Positions 16,904 to 25,092 of a stretch of DNA of 64,000 bases are shown one piece after another. The position numbers were made by a program, and so were the translations under genes. The number at the start of each line of letters is the position of its first letter. Position 1 is the stretch's first letter. Location of the stretch: positions 3,174,909-3,238,908 of the forward strand of contig NZ_CP046244.1 in the NCBI RefSeq assembly GCF_009735625.1. Reading direction: 5' to 3'. Source of the DNA: Moorella glycerini (GTDB taxonomy: Bacteria; Bacillota; DSM-521; Neomoorellales; Neomoorellaceae). Under the pieces are notes generated by a model, which saw nothing but the letters and a program-made list of their open reading frames with translations, was not told the origin of the DNA and made no database searches.

Positions 16904-17450
16904 GGAAGCGCAAGCTCCGGGCGGGGAGAGAAGAGCTCCCGCCTCCTCCCCCAGCACCTCCAGCTCCATCAGGGCGGCCGCAAGACACACCCCCGGCTAG
17001 GCCGCCGACATGCCTGTCAGTAATAATAAAAACAGGGACACCCGCTGGGTGCCGTAGCTGGCTGGCAACTTTTTTAGCTACATTCTCCGCCCCGTACCAC
17101 CCCACTTTCCGTCCGGCCCACCTCTTTGCCCGTTGCCCTGCTTTCTCGCGGCGCTGCGGCGGGCGCCTGGAAAAGGCGCTTTAACCGGTTGAAGGCGTAA
17201 GACGCAAAGACCAGCGCCCGCCTTTCCTTTTGAGGAAGCCCCCTATTTTGCCGTGATCGAGAAGGCTCCGGCCCTCTGGCCAGCTCCAGATGACGCACCC
17301 GGCCAGGCCGGAATCTTCGGCCCGGATAACCTCGAGCTCCAGGGAAGCGATCAGGCCCTGCTTGAGCCCTCCGCCAGCACCAGGACAACAGGGGCCGCCG
17401 GCCAACCCTGCAAGTGTCATCTAGTTTAGTGATAGATTTGATTTGCTACC
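16904..17450. other. GC-rich segment without a supported gene
   Basis: Between the right IS66 end and the G-rich tract lies very GC-rich DNA unlike its left neighbours. Short minus-strand frames exist (16878-17105, 17074-17388, 17181-17420) but none resembles a known family, and fragments that look protein-like sit in different frames, for instance VCLAAALMELEVLGEEAGAL near 16930-17000. I read it as degenerate coding DNA that arrived with, or was the target of, the neighbouring high-GC block. Confidence 0.4.
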
Positions 17451-17454
17451 AGGT

Positions 17455-17490
17455 AACGGCATTCCTTCCTCCAACGGCATTCCTTCCTCC
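17455..17490. repeat. 18-bp tandem duplication
   Basis: AACGGCATTCCTTCCTCC occurs twice in direct tandem (17455-17472 and 17473-17490), immediately before the G-rich tract. Function unknown; it may be slippage at the edge of the low-complexity region. Confidence 0.85.
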
Positions 17491-17495
17491 TATCT

Positions 17496-17668
17496 GGGTG
17501 GTTTTCGGGTGGTTTGGGGGTGGTTTTAGGGTGGTTTTTGGGTTTTTGGGTTTTTGGGAGGGGTTGAGGGGTTGAAAGGTTGAGGGGTTGGGGGTTGGGG
17601 GTTGGGAGGTTGGGGAATTGGGAGGTTGTTGGGATGGGAGGTTGGGAGGTTGGAGGGTTGGGGGTGCA
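17496..17668 (+). repeat. G/T-rich low-complexity tract, possible G-quadruplex
   Basis: About 170 bases made almost only of G and T on the plus strand, with dozens of GGG/GGGG runs spaced 3-6 bases apart (GGGGTTGGGGGTTGGG, GGGAGGTTGGG, GGTGGTTTTGGG patterns). The arrangement easily satisfies the four-G-run rule for intramolecular G-quadruplexes several times over. It lies about 120-290 bases upstream of the LuxR-type gene, in the same orientation, so it would be in the non-template strand of any leader transcript. Confidence 0.85.
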
Positions 17669-17790
17669 CCGGAAAAACTCGTTTGGAACTCGTTTGGCAA
17701 AGCAGGGAAAAAGCGGTCCGTAGGCGAAAAAATATTGTGGAAAAATATTATGGGTTGGACAGTCTCAACGTTCCGACGGAGCTGGAGCAG

Positions 17791-19173
17791 ATGCTTTTGC
17801 ACATGCTTTTCCGGAAGGTTCAGGAAGAATTTGCGCTTGTGGCCTCCGGCTGGGGCCTCTGGAGCTGGCTTCTGGTTTTTTCTTTTTACGGGCCTCTTTC
17901 GGGCCTGCCCCCCTTCGACAGGCCGTGCCTGCTGCACTCTTTCGCGGCGGCCCACGCCCTGGGTTTTCTGGGGTACGGCCTGGGGAGGGGAAGAGGTTTT
18001 CTCTCAGGGCGCGGGCCGCTATTGTGCGCCGCGGCAGCGGCCCTCCTCTTCCCGGCGGCCTTCCTGGTGCCCCTGCCGCCGGGGCTCTTCTTCTCCGCCG
18101 CCGCTGGACTGGCCTCCGCCTCCCCCGTGCTCTCCTGGGCCCTGGCCCTCTCGGGGCGTAAGGATAGGGTCTCCCTTTTCGTCCTTACCGCGGCGGGGGC
18201 CAACGTCCTCTGCCAGCTTTACTTCGCCGGCGCTCTCCGCCTCTCCTCCTCGCCCTGGGCAGCGCTGTCCGTCCCCACCGCCGGGTACGTCGTCGGCTCC
18301 TGCCTGCTCGGGGGCCCGCGTGGCCCCGTGGAGAGAGAACCCTGCGGCTCCCCGGCGCGCGGCGCCGGGCCGATCCTTTTGTTTATCGCCGCCGTTTACC
18401 CGGTAGGCAGCTTCTTCTACCGGACCTTCATGCCCCTGGCCGGCCGGCACTTCTTTGAATGCTTCGGCTTTCTGCCCTACGCGTCCGCTCTGGCGCTGGG
18501 CGCCCTGCTGTTGAGGAGGCTCCCCCTTGCCGCCCTCGCCGGGCTGTCCATAAGCGTCCTCGGCCTTTCCCTGCTGGGGCCGGGCTTCTTTCCCGGCGCG
18601 GGTCACCCCGCTTTCGCCGCCGCCTGCAGCGGTATCCTCCTGGGCCTGGGCTTCGCCGACCTCTTCCTGTGGCTCTCCCTGCTGGAGAAGGCGTCCGCGG
18701 GCCACCACCGCGTTCTGGGCCTCTGCCTTTCCGCCAACGTGGCCGTGCTGGGGGTTGTCGGCACGCTGGCCAATGTGGCCGGCTTCACCGCCGCCTTCCG
18801 CGCGCCCCACGCGGCCTTCGCGGGGGCCGCGCTCCTCTTCGCCCTGACGCCGCCGGTCCTCTCCCGCCTCGGCGCCGCCGGCACCCCGGAGGCCGCCTCC
18901 GGCGGTCTCGCCCGGCTGACCCGCGCGGAACGGAAGGTGCTTGACCTCCTGCTCACGGACCTCTCCTACCAGGAAATAGCTAACCGTCTCTCCCTCTCAC
19001 CCAATACGGTTAAGTACCACGTGCGGAACATCTACCGGAAGGCGGGGTGCAGCTCCCGGCAGGAGCTCTGCGCCGCGTGCGGCAGGGTGGACGCGGAAAG
19101 CAAGCAGGATAACGCCCTTCCCCCCGATGACTTTTCCCGCAGGGCGGGGGAAAGGGCCGGCATAGAGACGTAA
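17791..19173 (+). CDS. LuxR-family regulator with N-terminal multi-pass membrane domain
   Basis: About 460 residues from ATG 17791, chosen for the GGAG 5-6 bases upstream; ATG 17803 is an alternative and the frame stays open further upstream. Residues about 20-385 are strongly hydrophobic with about ten to twelve potential membrane segments. The C-terminal 65 residues form a LuxR/GerE helix-turn-helix: LTRAERKVLDLLLTDLSYQE, IANRLSLSPNTVKYHVRNIY. This is the architecture of membrane-anchored LuxR sensors common in Actinobacteria (Eggerthella type) and some Firmicutes. Codon use is extremely GC-rich compared with most of the window, which suggests transfer. It converges on the dehydrogenase operon at 19279; whether it controls that operon is unknown. 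Confidence 0.85.
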   Translation: MLLHMLFRKVQEEFALVASGWGLWSWLLVFSFYGPLSGLPPFDRPCLLHSFAAAHALGFLGYGLGRGRGFLSGRGPLLCAAAAALLFPAAFLVPLPPGLFFSAAAGLASASPVLSWALALSGRKDRVSLFVLTAAGANVLCQLYFAGALRLSSSPWAALSVPTAGYVVGSCLLGGPRGPVEREPCGSPARGAGPILLFIAAVYPVGSFFYRTFMPLAGRHFFECFGFLPYASALALGALLLRRLPLAALAGLSISVLGLSLLGPGFFPGAGHPAFAAACSGILLGLGFADLFLWLSLLEKASAGHHRVLGLCLSANVAVLGVVGTLANVAGFTAAFRAPHAAFAGAALLFALTPPVLSRLGAAGTPEAASGGLARLTRAERKVLDLLLTDLSYQEIANRLSLSPNTVKYHVRNIYRKAGCSSRQELCAACGRVDAESKQDNALPPDDFSRRAGERAGIET

Positions 19174-19278
19174 AACTTGGTGACCGGTTGACGATTCTAT
19201 AAGATTACACAATGCAGCTTGCCCCTATGGGGTGTCGGCGCTCCCGCCTGCAAGCGAAAAATGCGGGTGCTTTCAAAT

Positions 19279-19608
19279 TTACCGCTCCTGTTGCCGCTCA
19301 GCAACAGGGGAAAAAGCCGGCGCCACCGGCTTGAGGTTTTCCATACTGAGGACCCTAACCGGGGGCCGCGGGCGCGGCGGTGTGATTTCAGCGTCCGCCT
19401 CACCCTCATCCAGCAAAATCTGGCGCAAAAGCAAGGTGCAGGTCCGGCCTTGACACAGGCCCATGCCGGCCCTGGTAAAACGACGGATGGCCGCCAAGGA
19501 ACGACAGCCGGCCCGCATGGCAGCTCTGACTTCGCCGGCGGTCACTTCTTCGCAGCGGCAAACAATAATATCATCATCTAACAACGGTTTAACCCCCCAG
19601 GCGTTCAA
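19279..19608 (-). CDS. BFD-like (2Fe-2S)-binding subunit of the amine dehydrogenase complex
   Basis: A 109-residue protein with the BFD-type cluster motif: IIVCRCEEVTAGEVRAAMRA (CxC) and GMGLCQGRTCTLLL (Cx4C). In HcnABC, opine, sarcosine and D-hydroxyproline dehydrogenases this domain links the two flavin subunits. Here it is a separate gene whereas it is often fused to the HcnB-like subunit. ATGA-type overlap with the preceding gene (stop at 19605) supports coupled translation. It is the last gene of the leftward operon. The C-terminal 35 residues are proline-rich and not conserved. Confidence 0.88.
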   Translation of the reverse strand: MNAWGVKPLLDDDIIVCRCEEVTAGEVRAAMRAGCRSLAAIRRFTRAGMGLCQGRTCTLLLRQILLDEGEADAEITPPRPRPPVRVLSMENLKPVAPAFSPVAERQQER

Positions 19609-21113
19609 TAACGTTTCTGTCGGGCAATTCTGCGGGCCAGCGGCGCAGCCTTCTTAGGTACGGCCACAGTAACCACCGCGGTGTGGTCGTTGGCCGCCGG
19701 GATGCTTACCCGCAATACGTGCCCGGTACATACTTCGCGCCCTTGCCCGTCTACCATTGCGACCTTTTGCCCCTGTTCCGGCCAGGGCAACATCTCCCAC
19801 GGCAGGGAGATTGCGGCCGTATCTTCACCGTAGTCCAGGTTCACGACAAAACAGGCCTGCCCGGGACAGGCCGCGATACAGCGCCCGCAGCCGTTGCATT
19901 TATCCCAATCGACGACAGGAATATTGGTAATGGGGCGGCCGACCTTAATAGCTCCCCGCGGACAGGCCGTTTCACACGGATTGCAGGGGATGCCTTCGCG
20001 GCATTCAATAACGGCCTTGGGACCCTGGCCCGCCAACCGGGCCCATACCTCTTCTTCTTGTATGTGCTTTAAGGTGCAATCACGGCCGCGCAACTCCCTC
20101 AGCCCTGCGGCAATGACCTCAATTTTGCCGGCGGAGTCCGCCGGCGTTAACAGACCCATATATGCCGCTGCCGCCACGGCGGCCAGCTTGCCCTCCTCCA
20201 TGGCGGTGGAAGCTTCTTCCACGCCGGCAGCATCCCCGGCCACGAAAACACCCGGCACCCCCGTCGCCAGGGTGGCGTCATGCTCAGGCATCCAGCCGCC
20301 GGCTTCCCGGCGGTAATGCAGCCGGCATCCGGCCATGGCAGCCAGCTCGTAAGCCGGCGTCAGCCCTACCGCCAGGCAAATGGTATCTACTTCCAGCAAC
20401 CTCTCGCTCTCAGGGACGGGGCGGCCCGCTGACAAAGCCGCGATTACCGCCCCTTCGACGCATTCCTTGCCCACGGCCTTTAAAATCGTGTGGCCCGTGA
20501 GGACCGGCACGCCTAAGCTTTGAATTTTGGCCGCATGAACCGCGTAACCGCCGATGCGGGGTTGGGCTTCCACTACGGCTACTACCTCCGCGCCACCCTG
20601 GAGGAGCTGGTAGCTAACAATCAAGCCGACATTACCGGCCCCTACCATTAAAATTCTTTTGCCCGGCAAAATTCGGTGGATATTGGCCAGGGTTTGGGCG
20701 GCGCCGGCCGTCATTACGCCCGGCAGCGTCCATCCGGGAAAGGCCAGGGCTTTTTCGCTCGCCCCGGTAGCCAAGATGATGGCCTTAGCCGCTACTGAAA
20801 CTGAACCCGCGGGTGTGGCTATGCCGACGACCTTGCCGGGAAAAATGCCGTAGGCCACCGCGCCCGTCATTACCTGCACCCCGGCGGCCTCAACAGCTGC
20901 CACCAGCCGGGCCGCAATTTTATATCCCCGCATTCCTGCCCAGTGCTCTCGCGAACCGAAAAATTTGTGAATCTGTTTAGTTAATTGGCCGCCCAGGGCA
21001 TGGTTTTCATCGACTAACAATACCCTGGCGCCTAAATCGGCCGCCGTCGCGGCGGCAACCAAACCGGCGGGACCGCCGCCGATCACGACGATGTCGACGT
21101 TGCCTTGAGGCAA
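19605..21113 (-). CDS. FAD-dependent oxidoreductase subunit with two 4Fe-4S clusters (HcnB-like)
   Basis: A 502-residue protein. The N-terminal FAD site is VVIGGGPAGLVAAATAADLG (about 9-28) and a second nucleotide-binding motif is ILMVGAGNVGLIVSY near 155-169. From about residue 375 comes a ferredoxin insert with two cysteine sets, CNPCETACP and CNGCGRCIAACPGQAC. Such subunits oxidise or pass electrons in the HcnABC/opine/proline dehydrogenase family; the added 4Fe-4S domain is typical of anaerobes, where electrons go to a low-potential carrier. It lies between the two small 2Fe-2S subunit genes with overlaps or gaps under 15 bases. Confidence 0.88.
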   Translation of the reverse strand: MPQGNVDIVVIGGGPAGLVAAATAADLGARVLLVDENHALGGQLTKQIHKFFGSREHWAGMRGYKIAARLVAAVEAAGVQVMTGAVAYGIFPGKVVGIATPAGSVSVAAKAIILATGASEKALAFPGWTLPGVMTAGAAQTLANIHRILPGKRILMVGAGNVGLIVSYQLLQGGAEVVAVVEAQPRIGGYAVHAAKIQSLGVPVLTGHTILKAVGKECVEGAVIAALSAGRPVPESERLLEVDTICLAVGLTPAYELAAMAGCRLHYRREAGGWMPEHDATLATGVPGVFVAGDAAGVEEASTAMEEGKLAAVAAAAYMGLLTPADSAGKIEVIAAGLRELRGRDCTLKHIQEEEVWARLAGQGPKAVIECREGIPCNPCETACPRGAIKVGRPITNIPVVDWDKCNGCGRCIAACPGQACFVVNLDYGEDTAAISLPWEMLPWPEQGQKVAMVDGQGREVCTGHVLRVSIPAANDHTAVVTVAVPKKAAPLARRIARQKRY

Positions 21114-21125
21114 AGCCCAAACCTC

Positions 21126-21446
21126 CTACCCCTGGCTCTTGATCTCCATGCCTTCCCGCACGGGAGTAACGCACGAACGGATGTTTTGCTCCCCGTCAAC
21201 AGTAACGAGGCAGTCGGAACAGCGGCCGATACAGCAAAAAATCCCCCGCGGCTCCCCTTTCTTCTCCGTAAAACGCAGGGCCTTAATGCCGTTCGCCAGC
21301 AGGGCTGCGGCGATAGGCTCACCCTCATGGGCTGGAAGGGGACGGCCGTTATAAAAAATAGTAACAGTCCGCGGCTGGGGAGCGTCTCCTAAAATGGGGT
21401 GCGCGACAATACGCAACACGGCAACCGCCTCCCCTGAAAGTATCAT
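21126..21446 (-). CDS. Fer2_4-type (2Fe-2S) subunit (HcnA-like)
   Basis: A 106-residue protein with the plant-type 2Fe-2S signature arrangement of Fer2_4 proteins: the beta-grasp part TVTIFYNGRPLPAHEGEPIA then FCCIGRCSDCLVTVDGEQNI and a final cysteine in RSCVTP. It corresponds to the small iron-sulfur subunit of hydrogen cyanide synthase-like, sarcosine oxidase alpha N-terminus-like and opine dehydrogenase complexes. It is 12 bases upstream of the HcnB-like gene. Confidence 0.88.
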   Translation of the reverse strand: MILSGEAVAVLRIVAHPILGDAPQPRTVTIFYNGRPLPAHEGEPIAAALLANGIKALRFTEKKGEPRGIFCCIGRCSDCLVTVDGEQNIRSCVTPVREGMEIKSQG

Positions 21447-21456
21447 TTTTAAAGGG

Positions 21457-21490
21457 AACTGCCGGCAGGCGCTTTCACCGACCGGCAGTT
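21457..21490 (-). terminator. Intercistronic hairpin after the BMP gene
   Basis: AACTGCCGG and CCGGCAGTT form a perfect 9-bp stem with a 16-base loop between the BMP lipoprotein gene and the Fer2_4 gene. On the minus strand it is followed by CCCTTTAAAAA, a poor U-tract, so partial termination or 3' end protection is more likely than full termination. That would give more binding protein than enzyme subunits. Confidence 0.55.
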
Positions 21491-21507
21491 CTTAAACCCG
21501 GCACAGT

Positions 21508-22572
21508 TTATTTGCCCTTGTTTTTGGCGATCAATTCATCGACGTCGATTTTTCCCGCTTTCAAATCGGCTATAATAGACTCGATTTTCCCTTTGGCCTC
21601 GGGGGTGACCGCCTTGGCGGCCAGCTTCTCGTTCCAAATCAATCCGGTGGCGCCTTCCTTGATGCCCACCAAATAGGCTTTGGGCTCAAATTTGCCATGG
21701 GCAAACAGGTCGGTTATATAAGCGATACCCATCGGCACGCCGTAGATGCTGCTAGCCAGGACATTATCCGGAGCCAGGTTGGACTGATCCTTCCCTACGC
21801 CGATTACAAGAACATTTTTGTCTTTACCTGCCTGGATGACTCCCAGGCCCGCCTGGTCGGCATTCTGCATGACTACATCGGCGCCCTGGTTGATAAGGGC
21901 CACAGCCATTTCCCTGGCCTTGGCCGCATCATCAAAATTACCGGTAAAGGAGTCAAGAACTTTAACGTCGGGTTTGGCAAGTTTCGCACCGGCTATAAAG
22001 CCATCGCGGGCGTTGATTATCGATGGTATCGACATGCCGCCGACATAACCTACTTTATTGCTTTTAGTAACCAGCGCGGCCACCACGCCGCCCAGAAAAC
22101 CTACTTCCTTATTGGATATCTCGAGGGAAGCGACGTTAGGCGCCTGGGAAATGTTGCTGCTGGTGACTACAAAGACGGTTTTGGGGAAATCTTGGGCGAC
22201 TTTTTTGGCCGCGTCGCCGAATTCAAAACCGTGACCAAAAATAATATCATAGCCCGCTGAGGCATAGGCCCGGAAGGCTTCCTCCTGGTCGGACTGGCTG
22301 ACATTTTCCCGGTAGGCCACCTCAGCCCCCTCTTTTTCCTTTGCCAGCATCAGACCCTCATAGGCCGAAGCGTTCCAGCCGTTGTCGTTAATCGTGCCCG
22401 GCAGGAGCATGGCGATTTTTAATTTTTTGGCTGCTGCCTGTTGCCCGGCGCCAGTTTCCTGTTTGGTCTCATTTTTCGGCTCTTCTGCCTTCTTGCCGCC
22501 GCACCCGCCCGCCGCAACGGCAGTAAAAACAGCCAGGGCAACCACAAGGATCCAAATATAAACCTTGCGCAT
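21508..22572 (-). CDS. BMP-family substrate-binding lipoprotein
   Basis: About 354 residues from ATG 22572, selected because AGGAGG lies 10 bases upstream and a proper lipoprotein signal follows (MRKVYIWILVVALAVFTAVA, then AGGCGG with the lipobox cysteine). The mature part has the BMP/PnrA/Med fold markers: KLKIAMLLPGTINDNGWNAS, GADVVMQNADQAGLGV and GVGKDQSNLAPDNVLASSIY. The family binds nucleosides and some other small molecules for ABC import. No permease or ATPase gene is nearby, so it must share a transporter or act as a sensor. It lies in the dehydrogenase operon after the GntR gene. Confidence 0.88.
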   Translation of the reverse strand: MRKVYIWILVVALAVFTAVAAGGCGGKKAEEPKNETKQETGAGQQAAAKKLKIAMLLPGTINDNGWNASAYEGLMLAKEKEGAEVAYRENVSQSDQEEAFRAYASAGYDIIFGHGFEFGDAAKKVAQDFPKTVFVVTSSNISQAPNVASLEISNKEVGFLGGVVAALVTKSNKVGYVGGMSIPSIINARDGFIAGAKLAKPDVKVLDSFTGNFDDAAKAREMAVALINQGADVVMQNADQAGLGVIQAGKDKNVLVIGVGKDQSNLAPDNVLASSIYGVPMGIAYITDLFAHGKFEPKAYLVGIKEGATGLIWNEKLAAKAVTPEAKGKIESIIADLKAGKIDVDELIAKNKGK

Positions 22573-22847
22573 TTCCAACTTTGCCTCCTTTTCCATTTCA
22601 TTTCGCTTTTTTTCCTGTCTGCGTTTTGCCCTAAAAAAAACGGTTGCGCTGTACCCCGCTCTCACCTCCCTAAAATTGGTCGGTCCGGCACTTCCCACAC
22701 CAACCTTCCTCATAAAGTTACCTCGAGGAAAAAACAGTAGGGCGCGTGGCTATAGCCCGGCCAGGGTCTAAAGCAAACACGTAAAACCACCCCCGGCATC
22801 CAATTTGCCTCCCCGCTACCCCCCTACTAACCGCAAGGGAGAGGCTT

Positions 22848-23573
22848 TTAAGGGGGACTGGTAACTAACGCCAACTCGACCAGGCACGGCTTAAAGTATA
22901 CGCCCACGTAGCAAGCAGGATTGTCCTCAAGGGTGTACCATACCTCTTCCCACCAGGTCAAAGGGGTCGCCGCATCCACCTGAAAAATCCCCGCCGCTCT
23001 GTCATAGGACCTTGATTTCATCCAAATCGCCATCTTTACCAATTCGCCGACGCAATGGCGGCGATAATATTCTGTCAGGGTGCGCCAGGGACCGGGTTGC
23101 CAGTCCGCGGCCGAAAAATATCTATGCGGTATTTCGATTTCGGCTAAAATGGCCGGCGATTCATTTTTAAAGTACAGCCAGTCAAAGCTCCACACTTCTT
23201 CTTCGGGTTTCAGGCGCAGTTTGACCTTCGCCTCCGCCGAAGGAGCGGTTTTTGCCGGCCGGCTTGTTTCCAGGCGCGCCACCCCACCCTGGCCTTCCAA
23301 AATTTCAATAAAATCGATGGTGAGGTCCAAGCGCCCGCCCAGGAGGGCTATATCGCGATGAAAATAGGTGCCTTTGCCCTGTTTTTTGGTTATAATGCAG
23401 GCTTTATCCAGGACGTGAAGGGCTTCCCTCAAAGTGCCGCGGCTGATGCCAAGCATCTGCGCCAGTTCCTCTTCGGCGGGCAAACGGTTGTCGGCAAAGT
23501 AGCCCTCTTTAATCATGCCCAGCAGCGCCATCACGGCCTGTTCCTGCAGGGTGTCGCGCTTTAATTTGCCCAT
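22848..23573 (-). CDS. GntR-family transcriptional regulator (UTRA/HutC type)
   Basis: A 241-residue protein. The N-terminal winged helix shows the GntR pattern LPAEEELAQMLGISRGTLRE then ALHVLDKACIITKKQGKGTY (about residues 31-70). The C-terminal part with RLKPEEEVWSFDWLYFKNES fits the UTRA ligand-binding domain. It overlaps the upstream oxidase gene by 13 bases, so it is co-expressed with the operon it probably controls, responding to the amine substrate or a product. A candidate operator lies at 24744-24762. Confidence 0.88.
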   Translation of the reverse strand: MGKLKRDTLQEQAVMALLGMIKEGYFADNRLPAEEELAQMLGISRGTLREALHVLDKACIITKKQGKGTYFHRDIALLGGRLDLTIDFIEILEGQGGVARLETSRPAKTAPSAEAKVKLRLKPEEEVWSFDWLYFKNESPAILAEIEIPHRYFSAADWQPGPWRTLTEYYRRHCVGELVKMAIWMKSRSYDRAAGIFQVDAATPLTWWEEVWYTLEDNPACYVGVYFKPCLVELALVTSPP

Positions 23574-24727
23574 CTTGCTCTTGCCTCTTTAAACTCGCTT
23601 AAATCGAAGCGGCAGCTTCCGGCCACCAGCTCCGCGATAATCTCACCGGCAATAGGCGTCATAATTGCCGAACTTTTAAAGCCCGCGGCAACAAGCATAT
23701 TTTCCGGACCCCAAAATCCCAAATATGGCCTATGATCCCTGGTGCAGGCCACCGGCACCCTCCAGCTGCGGATGGCCTTTAAGGAGACCAGGGCGGGGAA
23801 AAAACGGGCCAGCTCCTGAACGAGGAACGGCAAATTTTCCTGCCGCGACCGGTAGCCGGCTTCGTCGGCCAGTTCCCCGGGGCTGCCGGCCGTCATGGTC
23901 TCACCGACCAGTAAATTGCCGGCGGTACTGCAGGTGCAGCATAAGGAAACCTGGTAACCGTCCGCGCCGCTCTGCTCACTCGCGAAAAAGGAGGCTAGGG
24001 AGAAATAGTTGCGCAACAAAGGCCCCGCCTTTTCCGTTACTAAAGCCTCCCCCCAAATAAAGTCTATGGGGAGGTCTAGCCCGACCGCTTTGACCAACGT
24101 TCTCGTCCACGCTCCGGCCGCCACGACTACCGTGCCGGCGGCGATCTTGCCCCTGGAAGTAATCACTTCTTTTATTTTGCCGTTGGCGACCTCGAAACCG
24201 AGCGCTGGCGTGTTTTCCAGCACTTCGCAACCTTGAGCCGCAGCCTTATTCAAAAAAGCATAGATCAGCTTAAACGGGTTTAGCTGCGCCTCCAGGGAAT
24301 AGCTGGCCCCCACAACCAACTCACCGTTAAGAAGGGGTTCGCGGCGGGTGACCTCCCGCCCTTCCAGAAGTTCAATATTTAACCCCGCCTTGATTTTCTT
24401 TTGCTGTTCCTCCTGCAATTCCGTCCATTCCTGGTGGTTGGTGGCAACTATCAAAGAGCCGGAACGCCGAAATTCTATATCAATATCCAATTCTTCCTGT
24501 AAGCGCAAGAGGCGCTGCCAGCCCGCGAGGCTCAACTCTAGACTCAGGCCCGGCTCCGCATCCTGAAGCTGAACCCGGCCAAAATTCCCCCCTGACGCTC
24601 CCCCGGCGACCTCACCCTGCTCGACAAGGACGGTCTTAAAACCCTTTGTCGCCAAATGATAGGCCGCCGCGGCGCCAAAATAGCCCCCGCCGATAATCAC
24701 GACGTCCGCCAGCAGTTTTTCCACCAC
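23561..24727 (-). CDS. FAD-dependent D-amino-acid/sarcosine oxidase-type subunit (HcnC-like, DAO family)
   Basis: A 388-residue DAO-superfamily protein. The FAD-binding motif is ADVVIIGGGYFGAAAAYHLA (about 8-27), followed by the glutamate VLVEQGEVAGGASGGNFGRV. The C-terminal FAD contact is RDHRPYLGFWGPENMLVAAG then FKSSAIMTPIAGEIIAELV. It should catalyse the amine or imino-acid oxidation step of the complex formed with the HcnB-, HcnA- and BFD-like subunits. The substrate cannot be read from sequence; sarcosine, proline/hydroxyproline, D-amino acids and opines are all used by relatives. It is the first gene of the leftward operon. Confidence 0.88.
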   Translation of the reverse strand: MVEKLLADVVIIGGGYFGAAAAYHLATKGFKTVLVEQGEVAGGASGGNFGRVQLQDAEPGLSLELSLAGWQRLLRLQEELDIDIEFRRSGSLIVATNHQEWTELQEEQQKKIKAGLNIELLEGREVTRREPLLNGELVVGASYSLEAQLNPFKLIYAFLNKAAAQGCEVLENTPALGFEVANGKIKEVITSRGKIAAGTVVVAAGAWTRTLVKAVGLDLPIDFIWGEALVTEKAGPLLRNYFSLASFFASEQSGADGYQVSLCCTCSTAGNLLVGETMTAGSPGELADEAGYRSRQENLPFLVQELARFFPALVSLKAIRSWRVPVACTRDHRPYLGFWGPENMLVAAGFKSSAIMTPIAGEIIAELVAGSCRFDLSEFKEARARWAN

Positions 24728-24743
24728 CTTTTAGGTCGTAAAT

Positions 24744-24762
24744 TTGTTTATACGTTAGACAA
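24744..24762. promoter_or_regulatory. Candidate GntR operator upstream of the oxidase operon
   Basis: TTGTTTATACGTTAGACAA is an imperfect 19-bp dyad (TTGT...ACAA outer arms, partial TA matches inside) located 17 bases before the first gene of the operon. Position and symmetry fit an autoregulatory GntR site, but it is a single copy and unproven. Confidence 0.4.
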
Positions 24763-25092
24763 ATGCTTTGGTAAATATATTCGCCTTTCACCTGCCTGTT
24801 TTCTGCTTGGCGATTAATTTTTTAATATAAATTTTTCAGCCATCGATTGCGGTCCAGTAGACCCTCTCCCCAGAAGGGGTTAAATCCGGCGGCCCGCAGA
24901 TCGCCCCGGCCAGGGACTTCTATCGCGACGAAGATTATTGAAGCGGTTTTGCCGGGGCTTTTTGCGCCGGCGGCAGGCGAACGCACCCGAAAAACCGCCT
25001 GCCGGACCGCGCGGTTAAGCGCCGGCCTTGTTCCAAACCCCGCAGCACGGCTCTCACCATGCCGGCATCCGCCGGTAAAACCTGATAAAGGG
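24763..25092. other. Intergenic region with possible degenerate coding DNA
   Basis: The part next to the oxidase gene (24763-24840) is AT-rich and presumably holds its promoter. From 24822 to 25091 a minus-strand frame is open but has no convincing start (ending FNPFWGEGLLDRNRWLKNLY-stop), and a second frame reads protein-like (AGMVRAVLRGLEQGRRLTAR). I recognise no family and suspect a decayed gene downstream of the antiporter. Confidence 0.35.

Noticed and set aside
14646-16911. 8-bp target duplication around IS66.
   Set aside because: GACTATGC and GGAAGCGC do not match.
17446-17955. A 169-codon minus-strand frame rich in proline, serine and threonine (repeated PPNLPSQQPP type).
   Set aside because: It is the complement of the G/T-rich low-complexity tract and overlaps the start of the LuxR gene; composition, not coding, explains it.
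18019-18810. Minus-strand 263-codon frame rich in Gly, Glu and Gln opposite the LuxR gene.
   Set aside because: Long frames opposite very GC-rich genes arise by chance; no motif is present.
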